56,454 bases of DNA from JBPRGG01 sp051418075 (GTDB lineage Bacteria > Bacteroidota > Bacteroidia > Cytophagales > Cyclobacteriaceae), in the NCBI GenBank assembly GCA_051418075.1, contig JBPRGG010000093.1:1-56454 (forward strand), in the 5' to 3' direction. This document shows, in pieces, positions 32,692 through 42,090 of the stretch; within the stretch, counting starts at the first letter, position 1, and each line of letters opens with the position of its first letter. A program made the position numbers and the translations under genes. The notes under the pieces are model-generated. The model worked only from the letters and a program-made list of their open reading frames with translations. It made no database searches and had not been told where the DNA came from.

Positions 32692-35208
32692 TTGAAGCCT
32701 CTCCTCATCATTAAAAGAATTTTCCTGATCCTGACAGCTGCTTTTTTACTGATGCTGGGGAGTCTGGCTTTCATTTCCTATTATTATCAGGATCAGTTGG
32801 TAAGCCTGTTTATCAAGGAAGCCAATAAAAAAATCAATACCCCTGTCCAGGTAGAGCATATTGAGATTTCCATTTTTAAAAAATTTCCCCAGGTGGCGGT
32901 TCATTTCAGGAATGTGACCGTTCAGGAAAGTATTGAGGGTAGCAGTCTGCCCTTATTAAAAGCAGAAAGTATTTTTTGCACCTTTAATCCCATCAATTTT
33001 TTCCGGAAAAATTTTGAGATCAACCAGATCCATCTGGAGGAAGCTCAGGCATTTGTACGTTTGACAGCTTCCGGGTTAAAAAATTATGACTTTCTGAAAC
33101 CCGCCTCTGGATCTGGCCCGGGTGTTGGTGATGGGTCAGAAGTAAGGTTTGATCTGGAAAAGATACTTCTGAAAAATACCTTTGTAATCTATTTTGATGA
33201 AGCAGCCGGGCATCGCTACAGTTTCAACATAGATCAGGCTCAGGCTGGTTTATCTGTGGTAAATGATCTTTACCTGGTCGATCTCACCGGCGATCTGCTT
33301 ACGGAAAAAATACAGGTACGTGAAGAAAGCTATTTTCGAAACAAGCAACTGAACCTGGAAACCCAGCTGGTATACGATGATCAGCAAAAGCTACTGAAGA
33401 TCTCACCCTCATTGATAAGGATCAACCAGTCACTTTTCAGTATCGAAGGAGAAATGCTCAATCAGGGTCTCACCCAGGTAGACCTGAAAGTATCCGGCCA
33501 GGATACGGATATCCAGACCATCCTTTCCTTGTTGTCTGAAGATATCTACAACCAGCTGAAATCCTATCAGAGTAAAGGCCAGGTTTATTTCAATGGAACA
33601 GTAAAAGGAGCTATGAACCAGGACCATACTCCACGGGTGGATCTGAATTTTGGCTGCAACAATGCATCATTTTTCCATCCTAAATATAATCAGTCCATTC
33701 ACCATGTAGATCTAAAGGGAAGTTTTACCAATGGCAGTAAGCAGAATTTACAAACCAGCCGCTTGTTATTGAAAAATGTGAAAGGAGAAATAGATCAAAA
33801 ACCTTTTACTGGCAACCTGGAAATCAGGGATTTTGATAATTATTACCTGGATCTGAAATTAAAGGCCGATCTGAATATAAACTCAGTTCTTAAATTTTAT
33901 CCCCTGGAAAAAGTGGCTTCAGCTGAAGGTCAGGTGGGCATGGATATCCATTTTAAAGGCCATGTGAAAGATGTGAAAAATACCAAGGTGAACAGAATCT
34001 CTTCAGAAGGAGAAATTAATCTGACAGGATTGAATTTCCGGCTAAAGGATATTCAGTTGCCCTTTAGAAAATTTAATGGGAACTTTATTTTCAATGACGA
34101 TGCACTGGCTATCAGTAATTTTTCCGGCCAGATCGGTCACAGTGATTTCCTGATGAATGGCCTTTTTAAAAATGTACTGGCTTACCTGTTCCTGAAAGAC
34201 CAACCCATCAAGGTAGAAGCAGATCTTTCTTCTGGCCAAATGGATGTAGATGAATTACTTTCAGGCAATTTGGCAGCAGGAGGAGGAAACGGCGAGTCTG
34301 AAATTGTAAAAAATACCTACTCCTTCAGGATTTCACCCAAACTGGATATTGATTTCAACTGCAGTATCAAAGATCTGACCTTTCGTCGTTTTACCGGTCA
34401 AAACATTAAAGGAGAACTGATCATTCGCAATCAAAAGGCTACTTCTCCCAGGCTAACATTTGAAGCTTTTAACGGCCGTATGGCTTTGCATGGCACGGTG
34501 GATGCCCGTCAGGAAAATCATATTGAGGTGTTTACCACCAGTCGATTTAATGGCATTGACATAGACCGGGTATTTTTTGTATTTGAAAATTTCGATCAGC
34601 ATTTCCTGATGGACCATCATTTAAAAGGTCAGATTTATGCTGATGTGAATACCTTTATGGTTTTTGACAATCAATTGAAAATGAACACCGATGAACTGAT
34701 TTCAGACATAGAATTGTCTATCCGTAATGGCGAACTAAATTATTTTGCTCCAATGCAAAATCTGAACAAGTATGTTTCCGAAAAGAGCCTGGAGCATTTA
34801 AAATTCAGTGAATTGAAAAATGAGATCCTGATTCAGAACCGTAAGATTCACCTGCCGGAAATGGAAGTGGGTTCCAATATTACCAAAATCAAGGTCAGTG
34901 GCACCCATACTTTTGATCAGGTAATCAATTACCGGCTGATGGTTCCCCTGGAAAGATTTAATGAAAAAGATAAAGATGAAAAATTTGGACCGATCGAAGA
35001 TGATGGAAAAGGAAACCTGCATGTTTTCCTTAAAATTGAGGGCACCACAGATAACTACAGGATATCCTACGATTCCCAGGGATTAAAAGCCAATATTAAG
35101 GAAAATATCAAGAATGAAGGAAAGGAACTCAAGCAGATCTTCAAAAATAAAGGCCAGGAAGAGCAGGAGGCAGTAGAATTAGATGAAGAGGAATATTTTA
35201 AATTTTAA
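32692..35208 (+). CDS. AsmA-family envelope protein
   Basis: This 838-residue protein has an N-terminal membrane anchor (FLILTAAFLLMLGSLAFISY, about 11-30) followed by the AsmA opening (IKEANKKINTPVQVEHIEIS) and a long beta-rich region with amphipathic strands, ending in an acidic/basic tail. AsmA-like proteins span the periplasm and are linked to lipid transport or outer-membrane assembly. The start is a TTG at 32692; an in-frame stop lies upstream with no ATG between, and the resulting N-terminus is what the family shows. Next gene: TonB receptor, 62 bases downstream. Confidence 0.87.
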   Translation: MKPLLIIKRIFLILTAAFLLMLGSLAFISYYYQDQLVSLFIKEANKKINTPVQVEHIEISIFKKFPQVAVHFRNVTVQESIEGSSLPLLKAESIFCTFNPINFFRKNFEINQIHLEEAQAFVRLTASGLKNYDFLKPASGSGPGVGDGSEVRFDLEKILLKNTFVIYFDEAAGHRYSFNIDQAQAGLSVVNDLYLVDLTGDLLTEKIQVREESYFRNKQLNLETQLVYDDQQKLLKISPSLIRINQSLFSIEGEMLNQGLTQVDLKVSGQDTDIQTILSLLSEDIYNQLKSYQSKGQVYFNGTVKGAMNQDHTPRVDLNFGCNNASFFHPKYNQSIHHVDLKGSFTNGSKQNLQTSRLLLKNVKGEIDQKPFTGNLEIRDFDNYYLDLKLKADLNINSVLKFYPLEKVASAEGQVGMDIHFKGHVKDVKNTKVNRISSEGEINLTGLNFRLKDIQLPFRKFNGNFIFNDDALAISNFSGQIGHSDFLMNGLFKNVLAYLFLKDQPIKVEADLSSGQMDVDELLSGNLAAGGGNGESEIVKNTYSFRISPKLDIDFNCSIKDLTFRRFTGQNIKGELIIRNQKATSPRLTFEAFNGRMALHGTVDARQENHIEVFTTSRFNGIDIDRVFFVFENFDQHFLMDHHLKGQIYADVNTFMVFDNQLKMNTDELISDIELSIRNGELNYFAPMQNLNKYVSEKSLEHLKFSELKNEILIQNRKIHLPEMEVGSNITKIKVSGTHTFDQVINYRLMVPLERFNEKDKDEKFGPIEDDGKGNLHVFLKIEGTTDNYRISYDSQGLKANIKENIKNEGKELKQIFKNKGQEEQEAVELDEEEYFKF

Positions 35209-35270
35209 CACAATTTCAGGGAAAACATGTTAAATTTAAACCTATTGGCTAATAGAAGGAGAAAGACTAA

Positions 35271-37571
35271 ATGGGTAAAAAATCGAAGTTCATTTTTACA
35301 GTTGCAGGATTATTATTTATTCATTTTTTTATAAAAGGGCAGAATCATACCATTAATGGCTATGTAAAAGATGCTGATACCGGAGAAGCTTTAATCGGTG
35401 CTACTATTTATCTGACCGGCCAGAAAACAGGTACCACTACCAATACCTATGGCTATTACTCGCTGCGTTCAAACCAGGATTCGGTCCAGTTGATTTATTC
35501 TTTTATCGGCTACAGCACCAGGAAATTTACTTTTTACCTGGATCAGGATACCACATTGAATATTTTCCTGTCCCCTGATTCCCGGCAATTGAGCGAAATC
35601 GTTATAGAGCAATCAGCCTTAGAAAATCAGTTTCAACAGATACAAATGAGCCTGGAACAAATTGATGTAAAACAAGCCCGGACAATCCCGGTGATCTTTG
35701 GAGAAGCTGACCTGATCAAGGTGCTGCAATTAAAACCCGGGGTGCAATCGGGCAATGAAGGAAGCTCGGGCCTTTTTGTTCGTGGGGGTGATGCCGACCA
35801 AAACCTGTTTCTGTTGGATGAAGCCAAGGTGTATAACCCAGACCATTTGTTTGGCTATTTCAGCATTTTCAATCCTGATGTGGTCAACTCATTGGAAATG
35901 TATAAAGGTGGATTCCCGGCTAAATTCGGAGGTAAGCTTTCTTCGGTGGTAGATGTGAAGCTTAGGGAGGGAAACCAAAAAAAGCTGGCCGGACGAGGTG
36001 GGATAGGCCTTATTGCTTCCCGGCTGACCCTGGAAGGGCCCATTATAAAAGATAAAGCTTCCTACCTGGTCTCTGGCAGAAGAACCTATTTTGATCTGAT
36101 CACCAGACAGATAAATAAATACTATGAAAGCGACCAGGATTTTAATAAGATCCCTGACTACTTTTTTTATGACCTGAATACCAAAATCAATTACAACCTG
36201 AACAAAAACAACCGAATCTTTCTGAGTGGATACTTTGGCCGTGATGTTTTTGGATTTGCCGAAGATTTTAATTTTGATTTCTTCTGGGGCAATACCTCCG
36301 GAACGGCCCGATGGAATCACATTTTCAACCCACGACTGTTTATGAATGCCAGCCTGATTTTTTCAGATTACCGGTATTCCATTCGCAATACTTTTGATGA
36401 TTTCAGCCTCAATCTGAATTCATTCATCAGGGATTATAATGCCAAACTGGATTTTGATTACACGATATCCAATAAACACAGTCTGTTTTTTGGCATGGAG
36501 TATTTTCACCATAATTTTCTGATCGGACGCTTGCATGGGGGTTCGGATGACGGTGAGATCTCTTTCAAAGCTGGTGACAGGCTTACAGCCCAGGAAGTAG
36601 ATGCTTATATCAGTGATAACATAAGCCTCAGCCCCCGGCTCAATCTGGAAAGTGGCCTGCGCTTTACCGGCTTTTTCCAGAATAAGTGGTATCTTAATGC
36701 CGAACCACGGCTGGCTGCACGCTATCAGCTTAATCCCACTACCAGTCTTAAAGGCAGCTACACTTCCGTTTACCAGTATATTCATCTCCTTTCTAATTCA
36801 GGTGCTTCACTTCCCACAGATTTCTGGTATCCTTCCACCGAAAATATTTTACCTCAAAATTCCCGGCAGGTAGCTACCGGAATCCATTTCCTGCTGGGAA
36901 AAAGCAGTTTATTGCTTAGCAATGAAGTTTATTACAAATGGATGGATAACATGATCGATTTTAAGGATGGAGCCCAAATATTTTTGAATCCGGATGTGGA
37001 GGAAGAACTGGTGTTTGGCCGGGGCTGGTCCTATGGCAATGAAATATACCTGGAAAAGAAGAAAGGGAAAACCACCGGATGGATAGGGTATACCTTATCC
37101 TGGACCTGGCGTCAGTTTGACCAGATCAACCGGGGCAACAGATTTCCCGGCCGTCAGGATCGCAGGCATGATCTGACCCTGGTATTACAACACCAGCTAA
37201 ATGATCGATTTACCTTTTCCATGAATTGGATCTTTGGCTCCGGTAGTGTCACCACCTTACCGGTAGGCAGGTTCATGATCCAGGATATTCCCTCCACCGG
37301 CAGCTCAATGGTACCGGAGTTTATTGACAGAAATACTTTCAGAATGGCTAACTACCACCGGCTGGATCTGGGACTGGTAGTAAACCTAAATCCTAAATGG
37401 GGTACATCCAACCTTACAGTTGGCCTTTATAATGTCTACAGCCGCAGAAATCCCTATTTTATATATTTCAATGAGAATAAAGATGCCAATGACCAGACTG
37501 TAGGGTTTTCAGCCAAACAGGTTTCTTTATTTCCTATTATTCCATCTATAACCTATAACTTTGAATTTTAA
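35271..37571 (+). CDS. TonB-dependent receptor with carboxypeptidase-regulatory-like N-terminus
   Basis: This 766-residue outer-membrane protein has a signal peptide (about 1-23), a CarboxypepD_reg-like domain (INGYVKDADTGEALIGATIY onward, about 28-108), a plug domain (DLIKVLQLKPGVQSGNEGSS, VRGGDADQNLFLLDEAKVYN, about 130-230) and a beta-barrel ending in an aromatic residue (YNFEF). It should import a ligand using TonB energy; the ligand is unknown. It is followed after three bases by a DUF4249 lipoprotein, a pairing typical of this receptor class and different from SusC/SusD. A purine-rich AGAAGGAGAAAG sits 10 bases before the ATG. Confidence 0.93.
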   Translation: MGKKSKFIFTVAGLLFIHFFIKGQNHTINGYVKDADTGEALIGATIYLTGQKTGTTTNTYGYYSLRSNQDSVQLIYSFIGYSTRKFTFYLDQDTTLNIFLSPDSRQLSEIVIEQSALENQFQQIQMSLEQIDVKQARTIPVIFGEADLIKVLQLKPGVQSGNEGSSGLFVRGGDADQNLFLLDEAKVYNPDHLFGYFSIFNPDVVNSLEMYKGGFPAKFGGKLSSVVDVKLREGNQKKLAGRGGIGLIASRLTLEGPIIKDKASYLVSGRRTYFDLITRQINKYYESDQDFNKIPDYFFYDLNTKINYNLNKNNRIFLSGYFGRDVFGFAEDFNFDFFWGNTSGTARWNHIFNPRLFMNASLIFSDYRYSIRNTFDDFSLNLNSFIRDYNAKLDFDYTISNKHSLFFGMEYFHHNFLIGRLHGGSDDGEISFKAGDRLTAQEVDAYISDNISLSPRLNLESGLRFTGFFQNKWYLNAEPRLAARYQLNPTTSLKGSYTSVYQYIHLLSNSGASLPTDFWYPSTENILPQNSRQVATGIHFLLGKSSLLLSNEVYYKWMDNMIDFKDGAQIFLNPDVEEELVFGRGWSYGNEIYLEKKKGKTTGWIGYTLSWTWRQFDQINRGNRFPGRQDRRHDLTLVLQHQLNDRFTFSMNWIFGSGSVTTLPVGRFMIQDIPSTGSSMVPEFIDRNTFRMANYHRLDLGLVVNLNPKWGTSNLTVGLYNVYSRRNPYFIYFNENKDANDQTVGFSAKQVSLFPIIPSITYNFEF

Positions 37572-37574
37572 GCT

Positions 37575-38378
37575 ATGCCAAAAAACTATCAAATCCTGGG
37601 ATTGGTCTTAACGCTACTGACTTCATGTCAGCTGGTCAAGGATATTGATGTGGAATTACCCTCTTATCAAAGTAAACTGGTTCTGGAATGCTACCTGGAA
37701 CCAGGAAAACCTGTGCGGGCTTTTCTTAGCGAAAGTACAGGCTATTTTGACCATCCCCAGGTGAATGAGATCAAGGACGCTCAGGTATACATTGCCAATG
37801 ATCAACTGGAGATACCGCTAAGTCAGAATTCCCTGCACGATCAGGATATGGATAAATATTACAATTATGTATCGGACTGGATTGTGCACCTGGATACGGA
37901 AACCAATTATCAGATCCGGGTGGAGGATAAAAATGGCCGGTCCCTCCATGGAACTACCGGCTTTATGCCGGTGGTTCCCATCGATACAATGGAATACCGA
38001 TACAATGGTGATAGCCTGGCCTATGTGCTGGTAAGGTTTGAGGATGATCCCCTGAAAAAGAATTATTACCGTTTCACCTTGCATAAAGGTAATCTGGGCA
38101 GTGGCCCCAAACAGGATTTTGTGTTTGACGACCAGTTTTTTGATTCACCTCAGTCTGCCCTGGGAAGTGGGTTTGATTTTGCCCCTGGTGATACTGCCAT
38201 TGCCACTTTATATCATTTGGAGGAAACCTATTATGATTTTTATCAAAGCATGGAAGCCTCTAAAAATGCCAATTACAACCCATTTGCCCAACCTACTGCC
38301 ATTAAATCTACCATAGAAGGGGGAATTGGGGTTTTTACGGCCTTATCTTATGACCGGAAAATAGTGATCTTAAAATAA
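37575..38378 (+). CDS. DUF4249-family lipoprotein, receptor partner
   Basis: This 267-residue lipoprotein has a standard lipobox LTSC (Cys18). The mature part (VELPSYQSKLVLECYLEPGK near 26-45, RAFLSESTGYFD, then a long beta-rich tail ending GIGVFTALSYDRKIV) matches DUF4249, a family of surface lipoproteins encoded beside TonB receptors. It likely caps or assists the receptor encoded three bases upstream. No ligand is implied by the sequence. Confidence 0.88.
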   Translation: MPKNYQILGLVLTLLTSCQLVKDIDVELPSYQSKLVLECYLEPGKPVRAFLSESTGYFDHPQVNEIKDAQVYIANDQLEIPLSQNSLHDQDMDKYYNYVSDWIVHLDTETNYQIRVEDKNGRSLHGTTGFMPVVPIDTMEYRYNGDSLAYVLVRFEDDPLKKNYYRFTLHKGNLGSGPKQDFVFDDQFFDSPQSALGSGFDFAPGDTAIATLYHLEETYYDFYQSMEASKNANYNPFAQPTAIKSTIEGGIGVFTALSYDRKIVILK

Positions 38379-38689
38379 TCAGTTATTCCCGATGGGGCCT
38401 GGTGAAGAATGGAAAGCATAGTATCCGTCTGCTCCCTGACTCATTATGCCATGGGCCCCAATCGTATTTTCACTTTAGCTGAAGTTTAATTTGCACTTGA
38501 TCCTGATCAGCTAGTGTGTTATTATTAAATTGGTTTACTAAATTTTTGCTACTATTTTTTCTTTAGACAAGGCAAAATTTGAGAGCATAGCAACGTTACG
38601 GTTGAAAATTTTAACGCAGTATAAAGGAAAAAGAAGGGTGAAAATAGTGAATTAGTTTAGTAATTAACACACTAGTTCTGCCAAATTAT
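38379..38689. other. Spacer with a long-loop inverted repeat and a MITE-like element
   Basis: This 311-base gene-free stretch separates two convergent units. Just after the DUF4249 gene an inverted repeat joins CGATGGGGCC (38390-38399) with GGCCCCAATCG (38454-38464) across about 54 bases, possibly a terminator with the following TATTTT. The MITE-like element at 38511-38675 fills most of the rest. Confidence 0.7.
38511..38675. mobile_element. MITE-like 165-bp inverted-repeat element
   Basis: The segment begins CTAGTGTGTTA and ends with its exact complement TAACACACTAG. Inside these 11-bp ends the two halves remain imperfectly complementary (roughly 60 percent by eye) toward the centre, so the whole element can fold into one long hairpin. 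It has no coding capacity and no recognisable transposase. These are the marks of a miniature inverted-repeat element or a REP-like sequence. The number of copies elsewhere is unknown. Confidence 0.65.
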
Positions 38690-39781
38690 TCAGGGTTTTA
38701 ATTTCTGAAGCCACTTCCTGAATAAATTTCTTTTATGTTCCTGGTGCGGACTACTAAGAAGAAAACCATAAGGCTTTAAGCTGTCAAACTGATCAAAAAC
38801 CACTTTAACAATGGCCAGAAAGGGAATAAAAAGGACCATTCCGGCCGGACCCCAAAGTACACCGCCTACATAAATAGCCAATATAATGGCAAAAGGATTT
38901 AAACTGACCTTATCTCCCACAATATTTGGTGTAATAAAGTTTCCTTCAATAATCTGTATGATCCAGAAGGACAGCAATACAGCGATCGGATACCATAAAG
39001 AGCTTTTAGTAACCAAAGCAAACATGATGGGCAGGGAAGAACCAATAAACACGCCTATATATGGCACTATGGTAAGTAATGCAGCCAGAACACCCCAAAA
39101 TAATGCAAATTCCAGACCTATCAAAAGCAGGGCCAGGGTATCCAGCCCGGCAATGATCAACATCACCGTAAATATCCCCACCAGATAATCCTGAACCACA
39201 GTTTTTATATTTTTGATGATTAATTGTGCCTTGGAGTGCCGGCGCTGAGGAAGGGCTTTCAGCAAAAACTGTCTAAAAAAATGACGATAGTAGAGCATAA
39301 AAAACAGGGCTAGTGGTATCAGGACCAGGTTGGCGATAGCGCTGGTAGTGACAGATAAGGTGCGGGAAAAGAAAGCCGAACTATTATTTACCAGCTGATC
39401 TATTGATTCATTCACGTAAGCGGTCTGTGTTTTAGGGTCCATACCAAAATTCTCCGCAATAAATGTTTGCATTCTGTTTAACAGTTGGCTGATTCTTTGT
39501 CCGATTAATTCCAGGTTGCTGGAAATGTTTTTGATTTCCAGAGAAAGTAAAAATACCAGCAGGGACAAACCTGCTATTAATGCCAGTATGGCTATTACAG
39601 CGGCAATGGATCGGGGTAATCCGGTTTTTTCCAGTCTGTGTGTAAAAGGAAGTAATATGATAGAAAGTACAAAAGCAATGGATAAGGGAATGAGTAGTGG
39701 CTGGGCCACTTCTATCACATAAAAAGTGACTATGATAGCCAACAGGATCAAAAGGTACTTTACATAGACCGGAAATTCCAT
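38690..39781 (-). CDS. AI-2E transporter / PerM-family membrane protein
   Basis: This 363-residue membrane protein has about eight hydrophobic segments. Recognisable family parts are LLIPLSIAFVLSIILLPFTHRLEKTG near the start, the central charged helix pair (QRISQLLNRMQTFIAENFG) and the conserved C-terminal block EGNFITPNIVGDKVSLNPFAIILAI followed by GVLWGPAGMVLFIP. Members export autoinducer-2 or small solutes, or act as sodium/proton exchangers; the substrate here is not known. It starts 10 bases after the arfB stop, so the two are probably one transcript. Confidence 0.9.
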   Translation of the reverse strand: MEFPVYVKYLLILLAIIVTFYVIEVAQPLLIPLSIAFVLSIILLPFTHRLEKTGLPRSIAAVIAILALIAGLSLLVFLLSLEIKNISSNLELIGQRISQLLNRMQTFIAENFGMDPKTQTAYVNESIDQLVNNSSAFFSRTLSVTTSAIANLVLIPLALFFMLYYRHFFRQFLLKALPQRRHSKAQLIIKNIKTVVQDYLVGIFTVMLIIAGLDTLALLLIGLEFALFWGVLAALLTIVPYIGVFIGSSLPIMFALVTKSSLWYPIAVLLSFWIIQIIEGNFITPNIVGDKVSLNPFAIILAIYVGGVLWGPAGMVLFIPFLAIVKVVFDQFDSLKPYGFLLSSPHQEHKRNLFRKWLQKLKP

Positions 39782-39791
39782 TTCCTGCAGG

Positions 39792-40238
39792 TCAATAACC
39801 TGAGTTTTGTTTATAATTTATTTTTGCTCGCCGGGATTTTTTTTCAGCTTGTTTTTTCTTAGCTTGAATCCTTTTTTCAATGGTTTGCCTGGAAGGTTTG
39901 GTAGGTATCCTTTTTTTACGATTCTTTAGCGCTTCATTCAAATACTGATAAAATCTTTTTTCTGCCAATTGTTTATTTTTGATCTGGCTGCGATATTCCT
40001 GGGCAAATACCTGAAGATATCCCTCCGAATTAATTCTTCGTTTCAATTTTTGATGGATCCGCTCTTTTTCTTCCTGGGAAAGCAATTGGGAATTGTCGAT
40101 ATGAAAACGCAATGCTACCTTTGTTTCTACCTTATTCACATGCTGACCGCCCGGACCGCCACTTCGGGAAGTGTTCATAGTATATTCTGTTTCAAAAGGC
40201 CGGTTGTGAAGAGATTTGTTCAAATTATTGGCTCCCAT
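39792..40238 (-). CDS. arfB: Alternative ribosome-rescue factor ArfB (YaeJ-like)
   Basis: This 148-residue codon-independent release factor frees nascent chains from stalled ribosomes by peptidyl-tRNA hydrolysis. The catalytic GGQ is at 30-32 within SRSGGPGGQHVNKVETKV. The lysine/arginine-rich tail (from about 100 on, with RKKRIPTKPSRQTIEKRIQ) is the part that enters the empty mRNA channel. No stop-codon recognition domain is present, which separates it from RF1/RF2. It is followed closely by the PerM-family gene. Confidence 0.93.
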   Translation of the reverse strand: MGANNLNKSLHNRPFETEYTMNTSRSGGPGGQHVNKVETKVALRFHIDNSQLLSQEEKERIHQKLKRRINSEGYLQVFAQEYRSQIKNKQLAEKRFYQYLNEALKNRKKRIPTKPSRQTIEKRIQAKKKQAEKKSRRAKINYKQNSGY

Positions 40239-40394
40239 ATAATGATAAATATTAACCCATCCAAATGTTTACTTGCAGCCGGAACTTAAACAAAGTTAAT
40301 AGAATTTACTTCCTGAACCTATCCTCAGATCATTAACTGAAACAGTTAAAATGTCTTAAAACTGACAATTAGGCCATATCATCCCAATTACAGA

Positions 40395-40425
40395 TTGTAA
40401 TTCACCGTTTAAACCATTATTTTTG
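40395..40425 (+). promoter_or_regulatory. Promoter of the DinB/ATP-grasp pair (TTG-N20-TATTTTTG)
   Basis: TTG at 40395-40397 and TATTTTTG at 40418-40425 are separated by 20 bases, matching the Bacteroidota -33/-7 pattern. The ATG of the DinB gene lies 21 bases after the box. Confidence 0.65.
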
Positions 40426-40446
40426 ATTCCTTTATAACTATTTCCA

Positions 40447-40959
40447 ATGAGCGTTGAAGTAATGGCCATCCAGGTGCTTAATCAGATGTCTTCTGCACTT
40501 GAGCAGGTAAAACCTGAAGATTTTACCAAACCGATTGATTTATTGCATCAGGCTACCATAGGTCAGCACAGCCGGCACATATTGGAGTTTTTCAGCTGCC
40601 TGATAGATGGCTCCAGGCAGAGTCACCTGAATTATGACCTGCGACAAAGAGATCAGCATATGCAAAATGATAAAGCAGCCACTCTGGCTAAAATTGATCA
40701 TATTAAACAACAGATTAATGCAGCTAACCTGTCAGAAAAACTTCTGCTGGAAGTTAACTATAGCCCTAACCGGGATGAGATGCAAAATATAGAAACAAAT
40801 TTTCTGCGAGAACTGGTGTACAACATAGAACATGCTATTCACCATATGGCCCTTTTACGCATTGGCTTGAACAGGATTGCTCCTTATGTAAAACTACCAG
40901 AAGAATTCGGACTGGCCCGCTCCACCCTTTATTATCGGAAAAATATCGCCAATGCATGA
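40447..40959 (+). CDS. DinB-superfamily protein
   Basis: This 170-residue four-helix protein has histidines in the DinB metal arrangement: GQHSRH (His41/His44) and NIEHAIHHMA (His129, His132/His133). DinB-like proteins bind a divalent metal and include thiol transferases, but many have unknown function; the name comes from a damage-inducible gene and implies no polymerase. Its stop overlaps the ATG of the ATP-grasp gene (ATGA), so the two are translationally coupled, and it has its own promoter upstream. Confidence 0.85.
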   Translation: MSVEVMAIQVLNQMSSALEQVKPEDFTKPIDLLHQATIGQHSRHILEFFSCLIDGSRQSHLNYDLRQRDQHMQNDKAATLAKIDHIKQQINAANLSEKLLLEVNYSPNRDEMQNIETNFLRELVYNIEHAIHHMALLRIGLNRIAPYVKLPEEFGLARSTLYYRKNIANA

Positions 40960-42023
40960 GCCTGAATAAGCGGGAAAAACTGCAGCTTGAAGCGGCTAAT
41001 TTTTGGTATAAATTAAAAAATTGGGAATTCTGGCCCTGGCCGCTAATTTATCTTCCTGTTTTTATTTACGGCATTTACTTAGCCCTGAAATCCCGTTCAG
41101 CCTTCTTTTTCAGTGCTGCCAATCCAGGCATTGAAACAGGGGGGATGATCATTGAATCAAAATATGACATCCTGCAAAAAATTAATCAGGCATATGTTCC
41201 CAAAACGCTTTTTATAAAAAAAAATGCCACAAATCATCAGGTATTGGCTAATCTGAATGCCAAGCAGCTAGATTTCCCGGTAATGGCTAAACCAAACCAT
41301 GGAGAAAGGGGGCGTCAGGTTCAAAAAATAAGGCATAGTGCAGACCTGCTCAACTATAATGCAGCTGCAATGACGGATTTTTTGATCCAGGAGTATATAC
41401 CAGGTCCGGTGGAACTGGGAATCTTTTATGTCCGCCTTCCCAGCTGGTCTAATGGAAAGATCACTTCTGTAGTAATCAAAGAAATGCTCAAGGTGAAGGG
41501 CGATGGGCAATCTGATATATTGCAACTGATCCTGCAACAGCCACGGAGCCGATTATACCTGAAACAGTTCCTGGATAATACAGCACTTTTGGGCAAGATA
41601 CCCACCTCAGGGGAAGAGATAGAATTGGTTCCCATCGGTAATCATTGCAAAGGGGCCACCTTTTTAGATGGGAATCACCTGATCACTGATGAATTACAGC
41701 AATTATTCAACCAGGTTAGCCTGAATATTCCCGGATTTTTTTATGGTCGGTTTGATATCCGGTGTGCTTCTTTGGAGCAACTCTACCAGGGGAAATTTCA
41801 GATCATGGAATTGAACGGAGCCAAATCTGAGCCGGCTCATATATATCACCCCGGAAATTCTCTGTTCAGGGCCTACCAGTCTTTATTTTACCATTGGCGT
41901 TTAATGTACAAAATAAGCCGAGAAAATCGAAGCAGGGGATGCAACTACATGTCATTGAGCCAGGGCTGGAAAAGCTGCCTGAAATTTCACCATTTGAACC
42001 GAAAAACCCAATGTAAAAGATAA
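40956..42023 (+). CDS. Membrane-anchored ATP-grasp protein (D-Ala-D-Ala-ligase-like fold)
   Basis: This 355-residue protein has one hydrophobic segment (about 27-45) and then an ATP-grasp domain. Seen are the lysine-containing nucleotide strand VMAKPNHGERG (Lys112 and the glycine loop to 119), the hinge LIQEYIPGPVELG (143-155), and metal ligands Asp267 (RFDIR), Glu285 and Asn287 (IMELNGAKSEP). This is a complete ATP-grasp active site, so carboxylate-amine or carboxylate-thiol ligation is likely; the substrates are unknown. Coupling with the DinB gene is the only contextual clue. The N-terminal anchor is unusual for ATP-grasp ligases. Confidence 0.8.
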   Translation: MSLNKREKLQLEAANFWYKLKNWEFWPWPLIYLPVFIYGIYLALKSRSAFFFSAANPGIETGGMIIESKYDILQKINQAYVPKTLFIKKNATNHQVLANLNAKQLDFPVMAKPNHGERGRQVQKIRHSADLLNYNAAAMTDFLIQEYIPGPVELGIFYVRLPSWSNGKITSVVIKEMLKVKGDGQSDILQLILQQPRSRLYLKQFLDNTALLGKIPTSGEEIELVPIGNHCKGATFLDGNHLITDELQQLFNQVSLNIPGFFYGRFDIRCASLEQLYQGKFQIMELNGAKSEPAHIYHPGNSLFRAYQSLFYHWRLMYKISRENRSRGCNYMSLSQGWKSCLKFHHLNRKTQCKR

Positions 42024-42090
42024 AATGTTTGGTAAAATTGACATAAATAATTAAATTTTAAAAAATTAATATGTTAAACCAAAGATCATT

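Noticed and set aside
35889..36320. A 143-residue minus-strand frame opposite the TonB receptor
   Set aside because: It is a shadow of the receptor coding sequence with no family pattern or promoter.
40447..40959. Reading the DinB-family gene as a DNA polymerase of the SOS response
   Set aside because: The protein is 170 residues with a three-histidine four-helix pattern; it belongs to the DinB/YfiT-like fold, not the polymerase IV that shares the gene name.
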